64,000 nucleotides of DNA from Paraburkholderia megapolitana (GCF_007556815.1 NZ_CP041745.1:992001-1056000), one strand, 5' to 3'; shown: positions 1 through 9,680, counted from the stretch's first letter. Program-made: numbers and translations. The notes: generated by a model not told the origin, from the sequence alone.

Positions 1-2
1 TT

Positions 3-488
3 CTCGACGGCGGCACCACTTGCGTCCACGTCGCGCAGGCGTTATGCGCCCGTTCGCGTCTGACCGTCGTCACCAATTCCACCGAGATCGCGCACATGCT
101 GGCCACGCGCAACGACAATCGCGTGTTCATCACCGGCGGCGAGTTGCGTGCCGACGACGCAGCGGCGTTCGGCGAAAGCGTGCTGGCCTTCATGCGTCAG
201 TTCTATGTCCGCTATGCGATCGTCTCGGTAACTGCGATCGATGCGCAAGGCCGCTTTATGGACGCCCAACCCGCCGATGTCGCGTATTCGCTTGCCGCGT
301 TTGCGCAGGCGGAGCGTCGCGTGGTCGTCGCGGATCACGCGAAGTTTGGACACAGCGCACTGGTGCATGCGTTCGGCGCGGAGGCGGTGAATCTGCTGAT
401 CACCGACGAGGCGCCGTCGCCGGCACTGGCTCAGGTGCTGGCCGCGGCGGGTGTCGAAGTTTGCTACGGCGCACCGGAAGCGGCCTAA
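3..488 (+). CDS. DeoR-family transcriptional regulator, C-terminal part (5' end outside window)
   Basis: The window opens inside an open frame that ends at TAA 486-488. The visible 161 residues match the effector-binding (DeoRC sugar-phosphate sensor) domain of DeoR/GlpR repressors. They begin with the phosphate-binding signature LDGGTT, followed by the TVVTNS strand and the conserved late motif VVVADHAKFG. The helix-turn-helix must lie upstream of position 1. Such proteins repress sugar or polyol operons and are released by a sugar phosphate. The target cannot be told here because only the convergent adhesin gene lies downstream. Family call is confident; ligand unknown. Confidence 0.85.
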   Translation, partial: LDGGTTCVHVAQALCARSRLTVVTNSTEIAHMLATRNDNRVFITGGELRADDAAAFGESVLAFMRQFYVRYAIVSVTAIDAQGRFMDAQPADVAYSLAAFAQAERRVVVADHAKFGHSALVHAFGAEAVNLLITDEAPSPALAQVLAAAGVEVCYGAPEAA

Positions 489-514
489 GCCGTAAGCCGG
501 GTGATGGCCTGCAC

Positions 515-2926
515 TTACCACTGCATCGACCCACCGACACCAAACGCCGTACCACCCGCACTCAAACTCGCGCCGGCCCGCACCTTGATGTTTTCGGTGA
601 TCCGGGCTGTGCCGCCAATCGCCGTTGCCTGATAGCCGCGATACGATCCGACGCCGACGCCGAGCGACAGGGTCTTGCCCTTGTCGACTTCGGGAATCAT
701 CGTCAGCGCAGTCGCTGCCGCTACGCCCGAGTAGGCGTTGCGTGCCGTGTCGTTGACGCTCTGCTGCAATTGTCCGAAGCGCTGGTCCGTGTAGCCATTC
801 GCCTGCGAAAGCGCGGAGTTGAGCTGGTTCACGTTGACCGCATCGGTGCCGCTTACGCCACTGCCGACATTGGTCATGCGTCGCTCGTTGCTCACCGAGC
901 CGACCGATACGGTGTTGTCTTCGGAGGCGACTGAGTTGTTGCCAAGCGCGACGGAGTTCGTGCCGCTTGCGTGAGCACCGTTACCGAGCGCGGTACTGCC
1001 CGTGCCCGACGCAACGCTTCCGCTTCCCGCCGCGGTCGCATTGGCTGCATTCGCGACCGGTGCCTGATAGGTAGACGGATTGCCGGCGATCAACGATCCG
1101 CCAGCGGACGAAGCATTGTTGCCTGCACCATTCGATGCAGCCGGAGCAACCGGCTTGATGCTGTTCGACAGCGAGCTCATTGCGGCTTGCAACTGGCTCA
1201 GGTTCACTGCATCGGTTGCCTGCGTACCGGCGGCGACGTTGGTGATCTGGCGCAGCGAACCGGCGAGACCGACCGATACCGCACCGAGTGCCGTGGTGAA
1301 GTTGGCGCCGGAAATCGGATCGGTGAACGTTCCTGCTGCGCGATTCGCGATCGATCCCGAGCCCAGTGCAACGCCACCCGCTGTCGTCACGCTGGAATTC
1401 GCGCCGAGCGCGAGCGACGAGCCGCCCGTTGCGCTTGCGTTCGAGCCGAGTGCGACATCATGAGTCATGGTCGCATTCGAACCGGCCACGCCAGCCACCG
1501 CACCGGTGCCTTGCGCAATGCTGTTATCGCCGTTGGCGATCGCATTCGAACCCGTCGCGATCGAACCGTTACCCGTCGCGCTTGCCGACGGGCCGATCGC
1601 TACGCTATCGGTGCCGGTCGCGCTGCTATCCGGTTGCGTCGAATTCGCGTGGAAGTACTTGATGCCCGCACCGCTATTGATGTTCTGCACGGAGTTCGTG
1701 ACCGAATCGATGGCCTGGTTGGTCGCATTCAGCTGTGCACCGTTGACCGCATCGGTGCTGGTTGCATTGACTGCGCCGGCCGCGACGTTGGTGATCTTCT
1801 GCGGTGCGCTGCTACCGTGGCTCGCGTCATAGGCGCCCAGTGTGCTGTTCCATTGCAATGCGTTTTGTTGCAAGCCGTTGATGTTCGATGCATTCGTCGA
1901 CACGTTGCCTTGCAGCGTCGTGACATTCGCTTCCGTCGTCGTCATGCGTTTGCCGAGGCCCGTGACGGCTTGATTCGTCGCATTGAGTTGCGAGCCGTTG
2001 ATGGCATCCGTGCTCGTTGCGTTGATCTGTCCGGCTGCAACGTTGGTAATCGTGCGTTCGTTGCCTGCCGCACCGATGCTTACCGTGCTCGACGGCGACG
2101 TACCGGCAAACTTGTACTTCGTACCGTTGATCGTCGTGCTTGCCGTACCGACAGCGGCCGACGTCGTCGAGCCCGCGCCGAGTGCGACATCGTTTGCGTG
2201 GTTTGCCGCGCTGCCCAGACCGATTGCAACAGCCGCCGACTGCGATGCGCTCGCCTGACCGCCAATAGCAATCGCATCCGCCGCGCTCGCCTGCGCCCCA
2301 CGCGTTGCGTTACTACCGATTGCAACCGCGCCCTCACCCGAAGCAACCGTCGAATCCGCAGCCGACAGCGGCGTCGTACCGTCACCGCCAGCCCCGCCGA
2401 TCGCAACAGAATTCGTCGCACTCGCCACACTGCCGAAGCCGACTGCCGTGCTTGCCGTACCGGACGCATTCGCCTCGGTACCGGCCGCAGTGCCCCATTT
2501 TCCTGCGGAGGTCATGAAGCCAAAGGCCGAGCCGCCTTCGCCGGTGACCTGGGAATACGAGCCATAGACCGTGGCGGCGAGTTGATCGTTGCCGCTCGCG
2601 TTGCAGCCGGCTACGTTCGAATAGGTCCCGGACCCGTTGACGGGTTGTACGCTTTCACCGGGTACGCCGGAGCGCCCGACAGTGCCCGTGCCGGTTGAAT
2701 CGCAGTCCTCGACGGACTTGTAGGTATTGGCGTGGGCGGGCACGGAGAGCCCGAGGAATAGTGTCGTGGCGACGATGGCGAGTACGCTTGCCTCGAACGG
2801 CACGCGCGCTGACACCGAGGTGCCATTCGATTTCCGGAGGATGAATCCGCGAGTCGTTGCCGCGTCTTGGTTGTTCGTGCCGGTGGCTGTTTCAACGGCG
2901 ATCAGTCGGTTCAAAAAGGCTTTCAT
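515..2926 (-). CDS. YadA-like trimeric autotransporter adhesin
   Basis: 803 aa, a surface adhesin of the type Vc secretion family. An extended N-terminus of about 44 residues precedes a hydrophobic signal segment and a probable AHA cleavage site near residue 66. Two head regions rich in Hep_Hag/YadA head units (repeated SVAIG, ALG, AIG motifs with Ala, Ser, Gly and Asn) are separated by neck/stalk modules carrying the repeated signature ITNVAAG...STDAxNGxQLNATN. The last ~65 residues (from PEVDKGKTLSLGVG to the terminal W) are the YadA beta-barrel anchor, ending with an aromatic residue as outer-membrane proteins do. The start has only a weak ribosome site. The gene converges on the DeoR gene and stands alone. 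Target ligand unknown. Confidence 0.93.
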   Translation of the reverse strand: MKAFLNRLIAVETATGTNNQDAATTRGFILRKSNGTSVSARVPFEASVLAIVATTLFLGLSVPAHANTYKSVEDCDSTGTGTVGRSGVPGESVQPVNGSGTYSNVAGCNASGNDQLAATVYGSYSQVTGEGGSAFGFMTSAGKWGTAAGTEANASGTASTAVGFGSVASATNSVAIGGAGGDGTTPLSAADSTVASGEGAVAIGSNATRGAQASAADAIAIGGQASASQSAAVAIGLGSAANHANDVALGAGSTTSAAVGTASTTINGTKYKFAGTSPSSTVSIGAAGNERTITNVAAGQINATSTDAINGSQLNATNQAVTGLGKRMTTTEANVTTLQGNVSTNASNINGLQQNALQWNSTLGAYDASHGSSAPQKITNVAAGAVNATSTDAVNGAQLNATNQAIDSVTNSVQNINSGAGIKYFHANSTQPDSSATGTDSVAIGPSASATGNGSIATGSNAIANGDNSIAQGTGAVAGVAGSNATMTHDVALGSNASATGGSSLALGANSSVTTAGGVALGSGSIANRAAGTFTDPISGANFTTALGAVSVGLAGSLRQITNVAAGTQATDAVNLSQLQAAMSSLSNSIKPVAPAASNGAGNNASSAGGSLIAGNPSTYQAPVANAANATAAGSGSVASGTGSTALGNGAHASGTNSVALGNNSVASEDNTVSVGSVSNERRMTNVGSGVSGTDAVNVNQLNSALSQANGYTDQRFGQLQQSVNDTARNAYSGVAAATALTMIPEVDKGKTLSLGVGVGSYRGYQATAIGGTARITENIKVRAGASLSAGGTAFGVGGSMQW

Positions 2927-3397
2927 CTCGATCTCATTAACATTGGTTGATGTAACAGTTGCGAAAGATAAATGAGATAGAACTGAAAGATTGCAAAGAA
3001 ACGCAAGATCGGCCCGGCAAATTGTTAGATCTTGCCAGGTGGCGCTTCACAATTGAGGTGGCGTGGGCCGAAAAGCTAGTAAACGCAAGGGTTTCCGGGC
3101 AGCGCTCGATCCGTCTGACCAGGCGGACCGGCAGCGCTGGATCTCACGAATTTCCCGACAGGCATGTGTGCTGGAAGCGGGAGTTGTAAGGTTGGTTACC
3201 TATATCAACACGAATCAACGTAAATCAACGGTCTGAGTGTGGATTCGATGATGATCTTACTCCGAGGACCGTAAGCCGAAATCCGGCCGCTTTCCTGTGG
3301 CATTTGTGGTTTTATCTTGCATTTTGCGTCATCGTAAGGCACACTAAACCCACATTGAGTAGCAAAATCACACGTAATACCGGACAGATATCCACAT
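2927..3397. other. 471-bp intergenic region between divergent adhesin and dehydrogenase genes
   Basis: No convincing gene. It must carry both divergent promoters. The one striking element is the phased ATCAAC repeat at 3204-3230, listed separately. A 76-codon open frame at 2959-3189 on the plus strand has no ribosome site and no recognisable family, so I do not call it. Confidence 0.6.
3204..3230 (+). promoter_or_regulatory. Three phased ATCAAC direct repeats
   Basis: ATCAAC occurs at 3204-3209, 3214-3219 and 3224-3229, exactly 10 bp apart, that is one helical turn, about 170 bp upstream of the dehydrogenase start. Same-face tandem half-sites of this kind suit cooperative binding by an activator or repressor. 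The binding protein is unknown. Confidence 0.45.
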
Positions 3398-5878
3398 ATG
3401 TCAACAAATATTCCTCGGCACGCCCGCGTAGTGATCGTCGGTGGCGGCATCATTGGTTGCTCCGTCGCCTATCACCTGACCAAACTGGGCTGGACCGACG
3501 TCGTGCTGCTCGAACAGGGCCAGCTGTCCTGCGGCACCACCTGGCACGCGGCTGGCCTCGTCGGGCAGCTGCGCGCGCAGGAAAGCATGACCAAACTGAT
3601 TCGCTATTCGACTGCGCTCTATGCCGAGCTGGAGGCCGACACCGGTCTCGCTACCGGCTGGAAGCAATGCGGTTCGCTATCGGTTGCGCGCACAGCCGAA
3701 CGCATGACGCAACTCAAACGCACTGCCGCGGTAGCGCGCGCCTACGGCGTGGCCTGTGATGTGATCGGCCCGAAGGAAGCCGGCGATCTATGGCCGGTGA
3801 TGCGCACTGACGATCTGCTCGGCGCGGTCTGGCTGCCCGGCGACGGCAAGGCAAATCCCACCGATCTCACACAAGCACTCGCACGCGGCGCACGCACACG
3901 CGGCGCACGCATCGTCGAGAACACACGCGTTACTGCGATCCATACGCGGCAAGCTGAAGCGGGCCGCGAAGTCAGCGGCCTCGCGTGGCGCAACAAGGAC
4001 GGCGAAGAAGGCACCATCGCCGCAGAGATCGTCGTGAACTGCGCGGGCCAATGGGCGAAGGCGATCGGCAGGATGTGCGACGTGACCGTGCCGCTGCATT
4101 CCGCCGAGCACTACTACATCGTGACCGAGCGCATCGCGGGAGTGCATCCCGATCTGCCGGTGATGCGCGATCCGGACGGCTACATCTATTTCAAGGAAGA
4201 AGTGGGCGGCCTCGTGATGGGTGGCTTCGAGCCGAACGCGAAGCCCTGGGGCATGAATGGCATTCCGGAAAACTTCGAATTCCAGCTGCTGCCCGACGAC
4301 TGGGATCAATTCCAGATCCTGATGGAAAACGCATTGCAGCGCGTTCCCGCGCTCGAAACCGCGCAGGTCAAGCAGTTCTACAACGGGCCGGAATCGTTCA
4401 CACCGGACAACAACTTCATCCTCGGTGAAGCACCTGAATTGCGACGCTTCTTCGTCGGCGCGGGTTTCAATTCGATGGGGATCGCGTCGGCGGGCGGGGC
4501 AGGGATGGCGCTTGCCGAATGGATCGTCGCGGGTTCACCGACGATGGACCTGTGGCCCGTCGACATCCGTCGCTTCGCACGATTCAACGGCAACGACACG
4601 TGGCTGCACGACCGCGTGAAGGAGACGCTCGGTCTGCACTACGCGATGCCCTGGCCGAATCGCGAACTCGATACCGCGCGCCCGTTCCGTCGTTCGCCGC
4701 TTTACACATTGCTGCGCGACGAGGGTGCGTACTTCGGCAGCAAGATGGGTTGGGAGCGCCCGAATTTCTTCGCGCCGAGCCCGGCCGAAGCGCGCGTCGA
4801 ATACGGATTCGGCCAGCAGAACTGGCTGCCGTGGAGCGGTGCGGAACATCGTGCGTGCCGTGAAGGCGTCGCGTTGTTCGACATGACGTCGTTCTCGAAA
4901 CTGCTCGTCAAGGGACGCGACGCCGAAGCGGTACTGCAAGGCATCGTCGCTAACGATGTCGCCGTGCCGGTCGGCACGACCGTCTATACCGGCATGCTCA
5001 ACGAGCGCGGCAACTACGAATCCGATTTCACGTTGACGCGTCTTGCCGACGATCAATACCTGATCGTCACAGGCTCCGCACAAACCACACGCGACTTCGA
5101 CTACATCGAAAAATCGATTCCACACGACAAGCATTGCACGCTGGTCGATGTGACGGGCCAGTATGCGGTGCTCGCGGTGATGGGGCCGCGCGCTCGCGAT
5201 TTGTTGCAGAGCGTATCGAAGGCCGATTGGAGCCCCGCAGCCTTTCCGTTCGGCCAGAGCCGCGAGGTCGATATCGGTTATGCAACCGTTCGCGCAACGC
5301 GCCTTACTTACGTCGGCGAGTTGGGCTGGGAACTCTACGTGCCGGTCGAATTCGCGGCCGGCGTGTACGAAACGCTGCATGCGGCAGGCAAGCCGTTTGG
5401 TCTCGTCAACGCGGGCTATTACGCCATCGATTCGCTGCGTATCGAGAAGGGATATCGCGCGTGGGGCCGCGAACTCACGCCTGATTACAACCCGTTCGAA
5501 GCAGGGCTGTCGTTTGCGTGCAAGCTCAACAAGGACATTCCGTTCCGTGGTCGCGAAGCGTTGCTGAAACTGCGCGACGAACCGCTGCGGCGTCGTATGG
5601 TGGTGCTCACCGTCGATGGCGCAAGCGATCGCATGGTGTGGGGCAGCGAAGCGATCCTGCGTGACGGCAAACCGGTCGGCTTCGTCACCTCCGCAGCGTT
5701 CGGGCATACGCTCGGCTGCCCGGTAGCAATGGGCTACATCAGCAATCCGGACGGTGTCGCCGATGCCTCTTACCTGAACAGCGGTCACTACACGATCGAT
5801 CTCGCAGGCGAACTGCTGCCCGCCACGGTGCATCTGAAAGCACCGTACGATCCGCGCTCCGAGCGCGTGAAAAGCTGA
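3398..5878 (+). CDS. FAD-dependent dimethylglycine/sarcosine dehydrogenase-like protein with C-terminal GcvT domain
   Basis: 826 aa, the usual length of the dimethylglycine/sarcosine dehydrogenase family, which demethylates N-methylglycines and passes the one-carbon unit to tetrahydrofolate. The N-terminal DAO domain has a dinucleotide motif GGGIIG (residues 15-20) and the GTTWHAAG motif. His50 in that motif corresponds to the residue that carries covalent FAD in family members. From about residue 430 the protein is a folate-binding GcvT/aminomethyltransferase domain. purU follows 17 bp downstream in the same direction, which supports a folate-linked role. Exact substrate (dimethylglycine, sarcosine or another N-methyl amine) is not decided by sequence. 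Confidence 0.88.
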   Translation: MSTNIPRHARVVIVGGGIIGCSVAYHLTKLGWTDVVLLEQGQLSCGTTWHAAGLVGQLRAQESMTKLIRYSTALYAELEADTGLATGWKQCGSLSVARTAERMTQLKRTAAVARAYGVACDVIGPKEAGDLWPVMRTDDLLGAVWLPGDGKANPTDLTQALARGARTRGARIVENTRVTAIHTRQAEAGREVSGLAWRNKDGEEGTIAAEIVVNCAGQWAKAIGRMCDVTVPLHSAEHYYIVTERIAGVHPDLPVMRDPDGYIYFKEEVGGLVMGGFEPNAKPWGMNGIPENFEFQLLPDDWDQFQILMENALQRVPALETAQVKQFYNGPESFTPDNNFILGEAPELRRFFVGAGFNSMGIASAGGAGMALAEWIVAGSPTMDLWPVDIRRFARFNGNDTWLHDRVKETLGLHYAMPWPNRELDTARPFRRSPLYTLLRDEGAYFGSKMGWERPNFFAPSPAEARVEYGFGQQNWLPWSGAEHRACREGVALFDMTSFSKLLVKGRDAEAVLQGIVANDVAVPVGTTVYTGMLNERGNYESDFTLTRLADDQYLIVTGSAQTTRDFDYIEKSIPHDKHCTLVDVTGQYAVLAVMGPRARDLLQSVSKADWSPAAFPFGQSREVDIGYATVRATRLTYVGELGWELYVPVEFAAGVYETLHAAGKPFGLVNAGYYAIDSLRIEKGYRAWGRELTPDYNPFEAGLSFACKLNKDIPFRGREALLKLRDEPLRRRMVVLTVDGASDRMVWGSEAILRDGKPVGFVTSAAFGHTLGCPVAMGYISNPDGVADASYLNSGHYTIDLAGELLPATVHLKAPYDPRSERVKS

Positions 5879-5895
5879 TCGAACGGAACCCGCTC

Positions 5896-6768
5896 ATGGC
5901 CGCGCCTGCAAACAGCTACATCCTGAAACTGTCGTGTCCGGACCAGCCGGGTATCGTCAATGCCGTGTCGGCGGCGCTGCTCGAATGCGGTGCGAACATT
6001 GTCGATTCCGCGCAATTCGGCGACCGGCGCACTGCGCAATTTTTCATGCGCACGCATTTCCAGTTGCTCGCGAGCGATGCGACGTATGACGATCTATGCG
6101 CAAAGTTCGAACCGCTTGCGCAACGGTGGGGGATGCAATGGCAGATTGGCGACGCATCGCACAAGCCACGTGTGCTGCTGATGGTGTCGAAGTTCGGCCA
6201 CTGTCTGAACGACCTGCTGTTTCGCTATCGCACCGGGCAGCTGAACATCGAAATTCCTGCGATCGTGTCGAATCACAAGGACTTTTATCAGCTGGCTGCG
6301 AGCTACAACATTCCCTATCATCACTTTCCGTTGCTAAAGGCGACGCCTGAATCGAAGGCTGCGCAGGAAGCGAAGATCTGGGACGTGATACAGGATCAGG
6401 CGATCGATCTCGTGGTGCTCGCGCGTTATATGCAGGTGCTATCCGCCGATATGTGCGAGAAGCTCGCGGGCCGCGCGATCAATATTCATCATTCGTTTCT
6501 GCCGAGCTTCAAGGGAGCAGGGCCGTACCAGCAGGCCTACGATCGCGGCGTCAAGCTGATCGGCGCAACGGCCCACTACGTCACCACCGATCTCGACGAA
6601 GGACCGATCATCGAGCAGGCCGTCGAACGCGTTGACCACGCGATGGACCCCGACGATCTGACGATGATCGGGCGCGACGTCGAATGTGTCGCGCTATCTC
6701 GGGCGGTGAAGTGGCACCTGGAGCATCGGGTGATTATCAACGGGCACCGGACGGTGGTGTTCCGCTGA
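5896..6768 (+). CDS. purU: Formyltetrahydrofolate deformylase
   Basis: 290 aa. It hydrolyses 10-formyl-tetrahydrofolate to formate and tetrahydrofolate. The first ~85 residues form an ACT domain (YILKLSCPDQPGIV) and the rest is a formyltransferase-type fold. The catalytic-region signature INIHHSFLPSFKG is intact, as is the later HYVTTDLDEGPII segment carrying the conserved Asp. Length fits PurU. It lies 17 bp after the dimethylglycine dehydrogenase-like gene, suggesting that it recycles folate loaded by that enzyme. ATG chosen because the ACT domain begins immediately after it. Confidence 0.95.
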   Translation: MAAPANSYILKLSCPDQPGIVNAVSAALLECGANIVDSAQFGDRRTAQFFMRTHFQLLASDATYDDLCAKFEPLAQRWGMQWQIGDASHKPRVLLMVSKFGHCLNDLLFRYRTGQLNIEIPAIVSNHKDFYQLAASYNIPYHHFPLLKATPESKAAQEAKIWDVIQDQAIDLVVLARYMQVLSADMCEKLAGRAINIHHSFLPSFKGAGPYQQAYDRGVKLIGATAHYVTTDLDEGPIIEQAVERVDHAMDPDDLTMIGRDVECVALSRAVKWHLEHRVIINGHRTVVFR

Positions 6769-6783
6769 TCTTCAGCATCGTGC

Positions 6784-7593
6784 TTAGGTCGATGGCCTCG
6801 TCGATGTGAGACCTGTCGGCGGCCCATCGACGGCTGTCCACCCACCGTCGACCGACAACGAACTGCCGCTGATATAACTCGCCGCGTCGGATGCAAGGAA
6901 AGCGATCGCCGCACCCACTTCAGACGGCTGTCCCCAACGGTTGAACACGGTGTGCGCCGCATAGACGTTGTAGATGTCGGCACGTTCCTTGATCGGCGCG
7001 GTCAGCTTCGTCTCGATGATGCTCGGCATGATGGCGTTCACGCGGACGTTGTAGGGTCCGACTTCCGCGGCAAACGCTCGCACCATCTGCGCGATGCCGC
7101 TTTTGGACGCGGCGTAGATGCCCAATCCAGGCTCGATGGTGACCGCACGCATCGACGAACACGCGATGATGCTGCCCGAACCTTGCTGCTGCATCGGACG
7201 TCCAAAAGCACGCAGAAAGTGGAACGTGCCTTTCAGGTTCAGCGTCATGACACGGTCGTATTCTTCTTCCGTGTAATCCATGATCAGCTTGCGGATGTTC
7301 AACGCGGGAGTACTCACCGCAACGTCGACGACGCGGCGTGCGCGCACGACATCGGCTGCCAGCGCTTCGATCTGCTTGCCATCGGCGGCATCGATCTCGA
7401 CTGCTTCTGCTTCGCTCACACTGTTGATCTCATCGGCAGTAGCCTTCGCGCCGTCGATATCCGCATCGGCGCAAACCACATAGGCACCGAGGCTGCCTAG
7501 CGCTTCCGCGGCGGCCTTGCCGATACCGGATGCCGCACCGATCACGACCGCCGTCTTACCGCTGAGATCAAACAGTTTTCGATAGTCTTGCAT
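6784..7593 (-). CDS. SDR-family NAD(P)-dependent oxidoreductase
   Basis: 269 aa classical short-chain dehydrogenase. The cofactor loop GAASGIG lies at residues 19-25, the catalytic Ser around 146-147, and YxxxK as Y160-AAS-K164. The acidic residue after beta-2 (CADAD) suggests preference for NAD(H). The usual NNAG motif is replaced by STPALN. The C-terminus has the standard YISGSSLSVDGGW motif. GGAG sits 8 nt before the ATG. It is the last gene of a probable operon with the LctP permease (54 bp upstream), so a hydroxy-acid or its keto form is a reasonable substrate, but this is inference. Confidence 0.88.
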   Translation of the reverse strand: MQDYRKLFDLSGKTAVVIGAASGIGKAAAEALGSLGAYVVCADADIDGAKATADEINSVSEAEAVEIDAADGKQIEALAADVVRARRVVDVAVSTPALNIRKLIMDYTEEEYDRVMTLNLKGTFHFLRAFGRPMQQQGSGSIIACSSMRAVTIEPGLGIYAASKSGIAQMVRAFAAEVGPYNVRVNAIMPSIIETKLTAPIKERADIYNVYAAHTVFNRWGQPSEVGAAIAFLASDAASYISGSSLSVDGGWTAVDGPPTGLTSTRPST

Positions 7594-7647
7594 GTTCGGC
7601 TCCGAGGTTGCCCGACTCGATCGGGCAATGAGGTAAGCGACGATCGT

Positions 7648-9261
7648 TCACAACATCCACGCCAGCACCGGTGTGGATTGCAGATAGACCAACGCGGCCA
7701 GGACCGTCAGTAACGCGATGCTCCAGCCGATTACTTTACGGAAGATCAGACCTTCCTGCCCGATGATGCCCACGGCCGCAGCGCCCACCGCCAGACTCTG
7801 CGGCGAGATCATCTTGCCGAGTACGCCGCCCGACGCGTTGGCCGCCGCGAGCAGCGCAGCCGACAAGCCGGTTTCGTGTGCCGCCGCAGCCTGCAACGCA
7901 CCGAATAGCGCGTTCGCCGAGTTGTCTGAACCTGTGACCGCGACACCGAGCCACCCGATCACCGGCGAAAGAAACGCAAATCCCGAACCGGTCCCTGCCA
8001 GCCATCGTCCTAGCGTAGTCGTTTGCCCAGAATAGTTCATCACAAACGCAAGAGCCATGACACCGAGTACGGTTGGAAAAGCCCATCGCAGTTGCACGAG
8101 GGTTCGACGATAGATGTCGATGGAAGCGCGCAGGGGGATTTTCAGCACGAATGCCGAGAGAATTCCCGACAACAGCAGCAGCGAGCCGGCGGCGGAAAAC
8201 GTGTTGAGTGTAAAGACGACGCTAATCGCGGTGCCGTCCTCTGTCGTAATCGCGAGACCGGGCCACGCGAATTTCAGCGTGCCAGTCGCCAGGATTTTTT
8301 GCACGACGGGAAACTGTGCAATGGCGAAAATGACGACGATCAGGGCATACGGCACGTACGCTGTCATCAACTCCTTGCGCGAATGCCTGAGCGCAGCACC
8401 GACGGGCGCCGTAGTTACCGCATTCTCGAATGCACCGGCGGGCAGCCTGACAGGCGACCACGCTTTCAGGAACATCACGATGGCGCCGGCGGAAACCAGT
8501 GCAGCGATAACGTCGGCAAGGACAATCGAAAAGTAACTGGCGCTAAGCCATTGCGTAATGGCAAACGCAAACCCGGACACAATCGCGGCCGGCCAGATCT
8601 GGCGTAAGCCGCGTTTGCCGTCCATGATCCAGATCAGCACCAGCGGCACGATCGCAGCGACAACAGGCGTCTGCCGCCCAACGTGCTTGCCGATCTCTTC
8701 GAAGGAAATGCCGGTGACCTGGGCGAGCGTCGTGATCGGCACGGCGAGCGCGCCGAATGCAACCGGTGCGGTGTCCGCGACCAGTGCAATCGTTGCAGCC
8801 TTGACCGGTTTGACACCGATCGCGACCAGCATCGCGCCGGCAATGGCAACGGGCGTACCGGCACCGGCGAGCGCCTCGATCAGAGCGCCGAAGCAGAAGG
8901 CGATCAGGATGGCCTGGATGCGCGGATCGTCGCTGACAAGAGCAAAGCTATCGCGCAGGATCGCGAAGTGGCCCGACTGAACAGTGAGGTTGTACAGCCA
9001 GATCGCGTTGACGATAATCCAGCACACGGTCAGCAGGCCAAAAACCGCGCCGTATGCCGCGACGTCGAGAATCGTCAATACCGGCATGCCGTAGACGAAA
9101 CCGCCAACCATCCCGCCGAACACAAGCGCAATTACCGCCGATAGATGCGGTGAGATTCTCAACCATCCGAGCATCAGAAACATCGAAGCGAGGGGCAGCG
9201 CCGCGAATAACGACGACACCAGGAGCGACCCGTAAGCGGGGTTGTAGGTTTGATGGAACAT
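7648..9261 (-). CDS. L-lactate permease family (LctP) transporter
   Basis: 537 aa polytopic inner-membrane protein of the LctP family (proton symport of lactate, glycolate and related 2-hydroxy acids). It shows the family features ALIEALAGAGTPVAIAGAML, FGALAVPITTLAQVTG and GSDNSANALFG, with about 13 hydrophobic segments. A strong ribosome site GGAGGAG precedes the ATG. The NIPSNAP gene lies upstream and the SDR gene downstream on the same strand, with a divergent AraC regulator beyond. Substrate may be lactate or another hydroxy-acid. Confidence 0.92.
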   Translation of the reverse strand: MFHQTYNPAYGSLLVSSLFAALPLASMFLMLGWLRISPHLSAVIALVFGGMVGGFVYGMPVLTILDVAAYGAVFGLLTVCWIIVNAIWLYNLTVQSGHFAILRDSFALVSDDPRIQAILIAFCFGALIEALAGAGTPVAIAGAMLVAIGVKPVKAATIALVADTAPVAFGALAVPITTLAQVTGISFEEIGKHVGRQTPVVAAIVPLVLIWIMDGKRGLRQIWPAAIVSGFAFAITQWLSASYFSIVLADVIAALVSAGAIVMFLKAWSPVRLPAGAFENAVTTAPVGAALRHSRKELMTAYVPYALIVVIFAIAQFPVVQKILATGTLKFAWPGLAITTEDGTAISVVFTLNTFSAAGSLLLLSGILSAFVLKIPLRASIDIYRRTLVQLRWAFPTVLGVMALAFVMNYSGQTTTLGRWLAGTGSGFAFLSPVIGWLGVAVTGSDNSANALFGALQAAAAHETGLSAALLAAANASGGVLGKMISPQSLAVGAAAVGIIGQEGLIFRKVIGWSIALLTVLAALVYLQSTPVLAWML

Positions 9262-9356
9262 TGTCTCCTCCAGTTTTTATCGTCTATGCCGGCGTGCTAT
9301 CTCCTCATAGTCGTCGGGCCCTGGCGGCGTCGGTCATGTGTGAACAGCGATGAAAG

Positions 9357-9680
9357 TCAGCGCGGTAGCGGCGCGAATTTAGCCGGCGTCATCAACTGGT
9401 TTTCCTGTGCAACCAGATAACCTGCCTGCGCGCTTCTTTCCAGATAGGCGATCCAGTCCGGATCGGCCTGAAGTTGTGCGCGACGCGCGCTGCGATCCGC
9501 CGCGTCCTGAAACACCCAGATATGCGTGTAGCAGTTCAGGCGGCCGGACTCGGCAACCATATAGGCGAGCGGTTCCCCGAGATGTTTGCGCTGAATGTCG
9601 AAGCCGTGCTCGGCATAGAGCGCGAGATGCTTGTGCAGTGCGCCAGGCCTTGCGGTATAGGTGCGAACATCGAGTAGCAT
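9357..9680 (-). CDS. NIPSNAP-family protein
   Basis: 107 aa starting at MLLDVRTYTARPG, the normal beginning of small NIPSNAP domains (ferredoxin-like alpha/beta barrel). Features include the conserved E-rich G segment and the HIWVFQDAADRSARRAQLQADPDW region. An upstream in-frame start would add 16 unrelated residues, so I use the ATG at 9680. Molecular function of bacterial NIPSNAP proteins is poorly defined; they often accompany catabolic enzymes. Here the gene heads the permease/SDR operon and faces the AraC regulator gene. Confidence 0.82.
   Translation of the reverse strand: MLLDVRTYTARPGALHKHLALYAEHGFDIQRKHLGEPLAYMVAESGRLNCYTHIWVFQDAADRSARRAQLQADPDWIAYLERSAQAGYLVAQENQLMTPAKFAPLPR

Noticed and set aside
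971..2698. Long plus-strand open frame antisense to the adhesin gene
   Set aside because: Highly Arg-rich composition and no domains; typical third-codon-position artefact in repeat-rich high-GC genes.
2959..3189. 76-codon frame between the adhesin and dehydrogenase genes
   Set aside because: No ribosome site and no family; lies inside the shared promoter region.
4535..5833. 432-codon open frame antisense to the dehydrogenase gene
   Set aside because: No family resemblance and the real gene on the other strand is intact with strong motifs.
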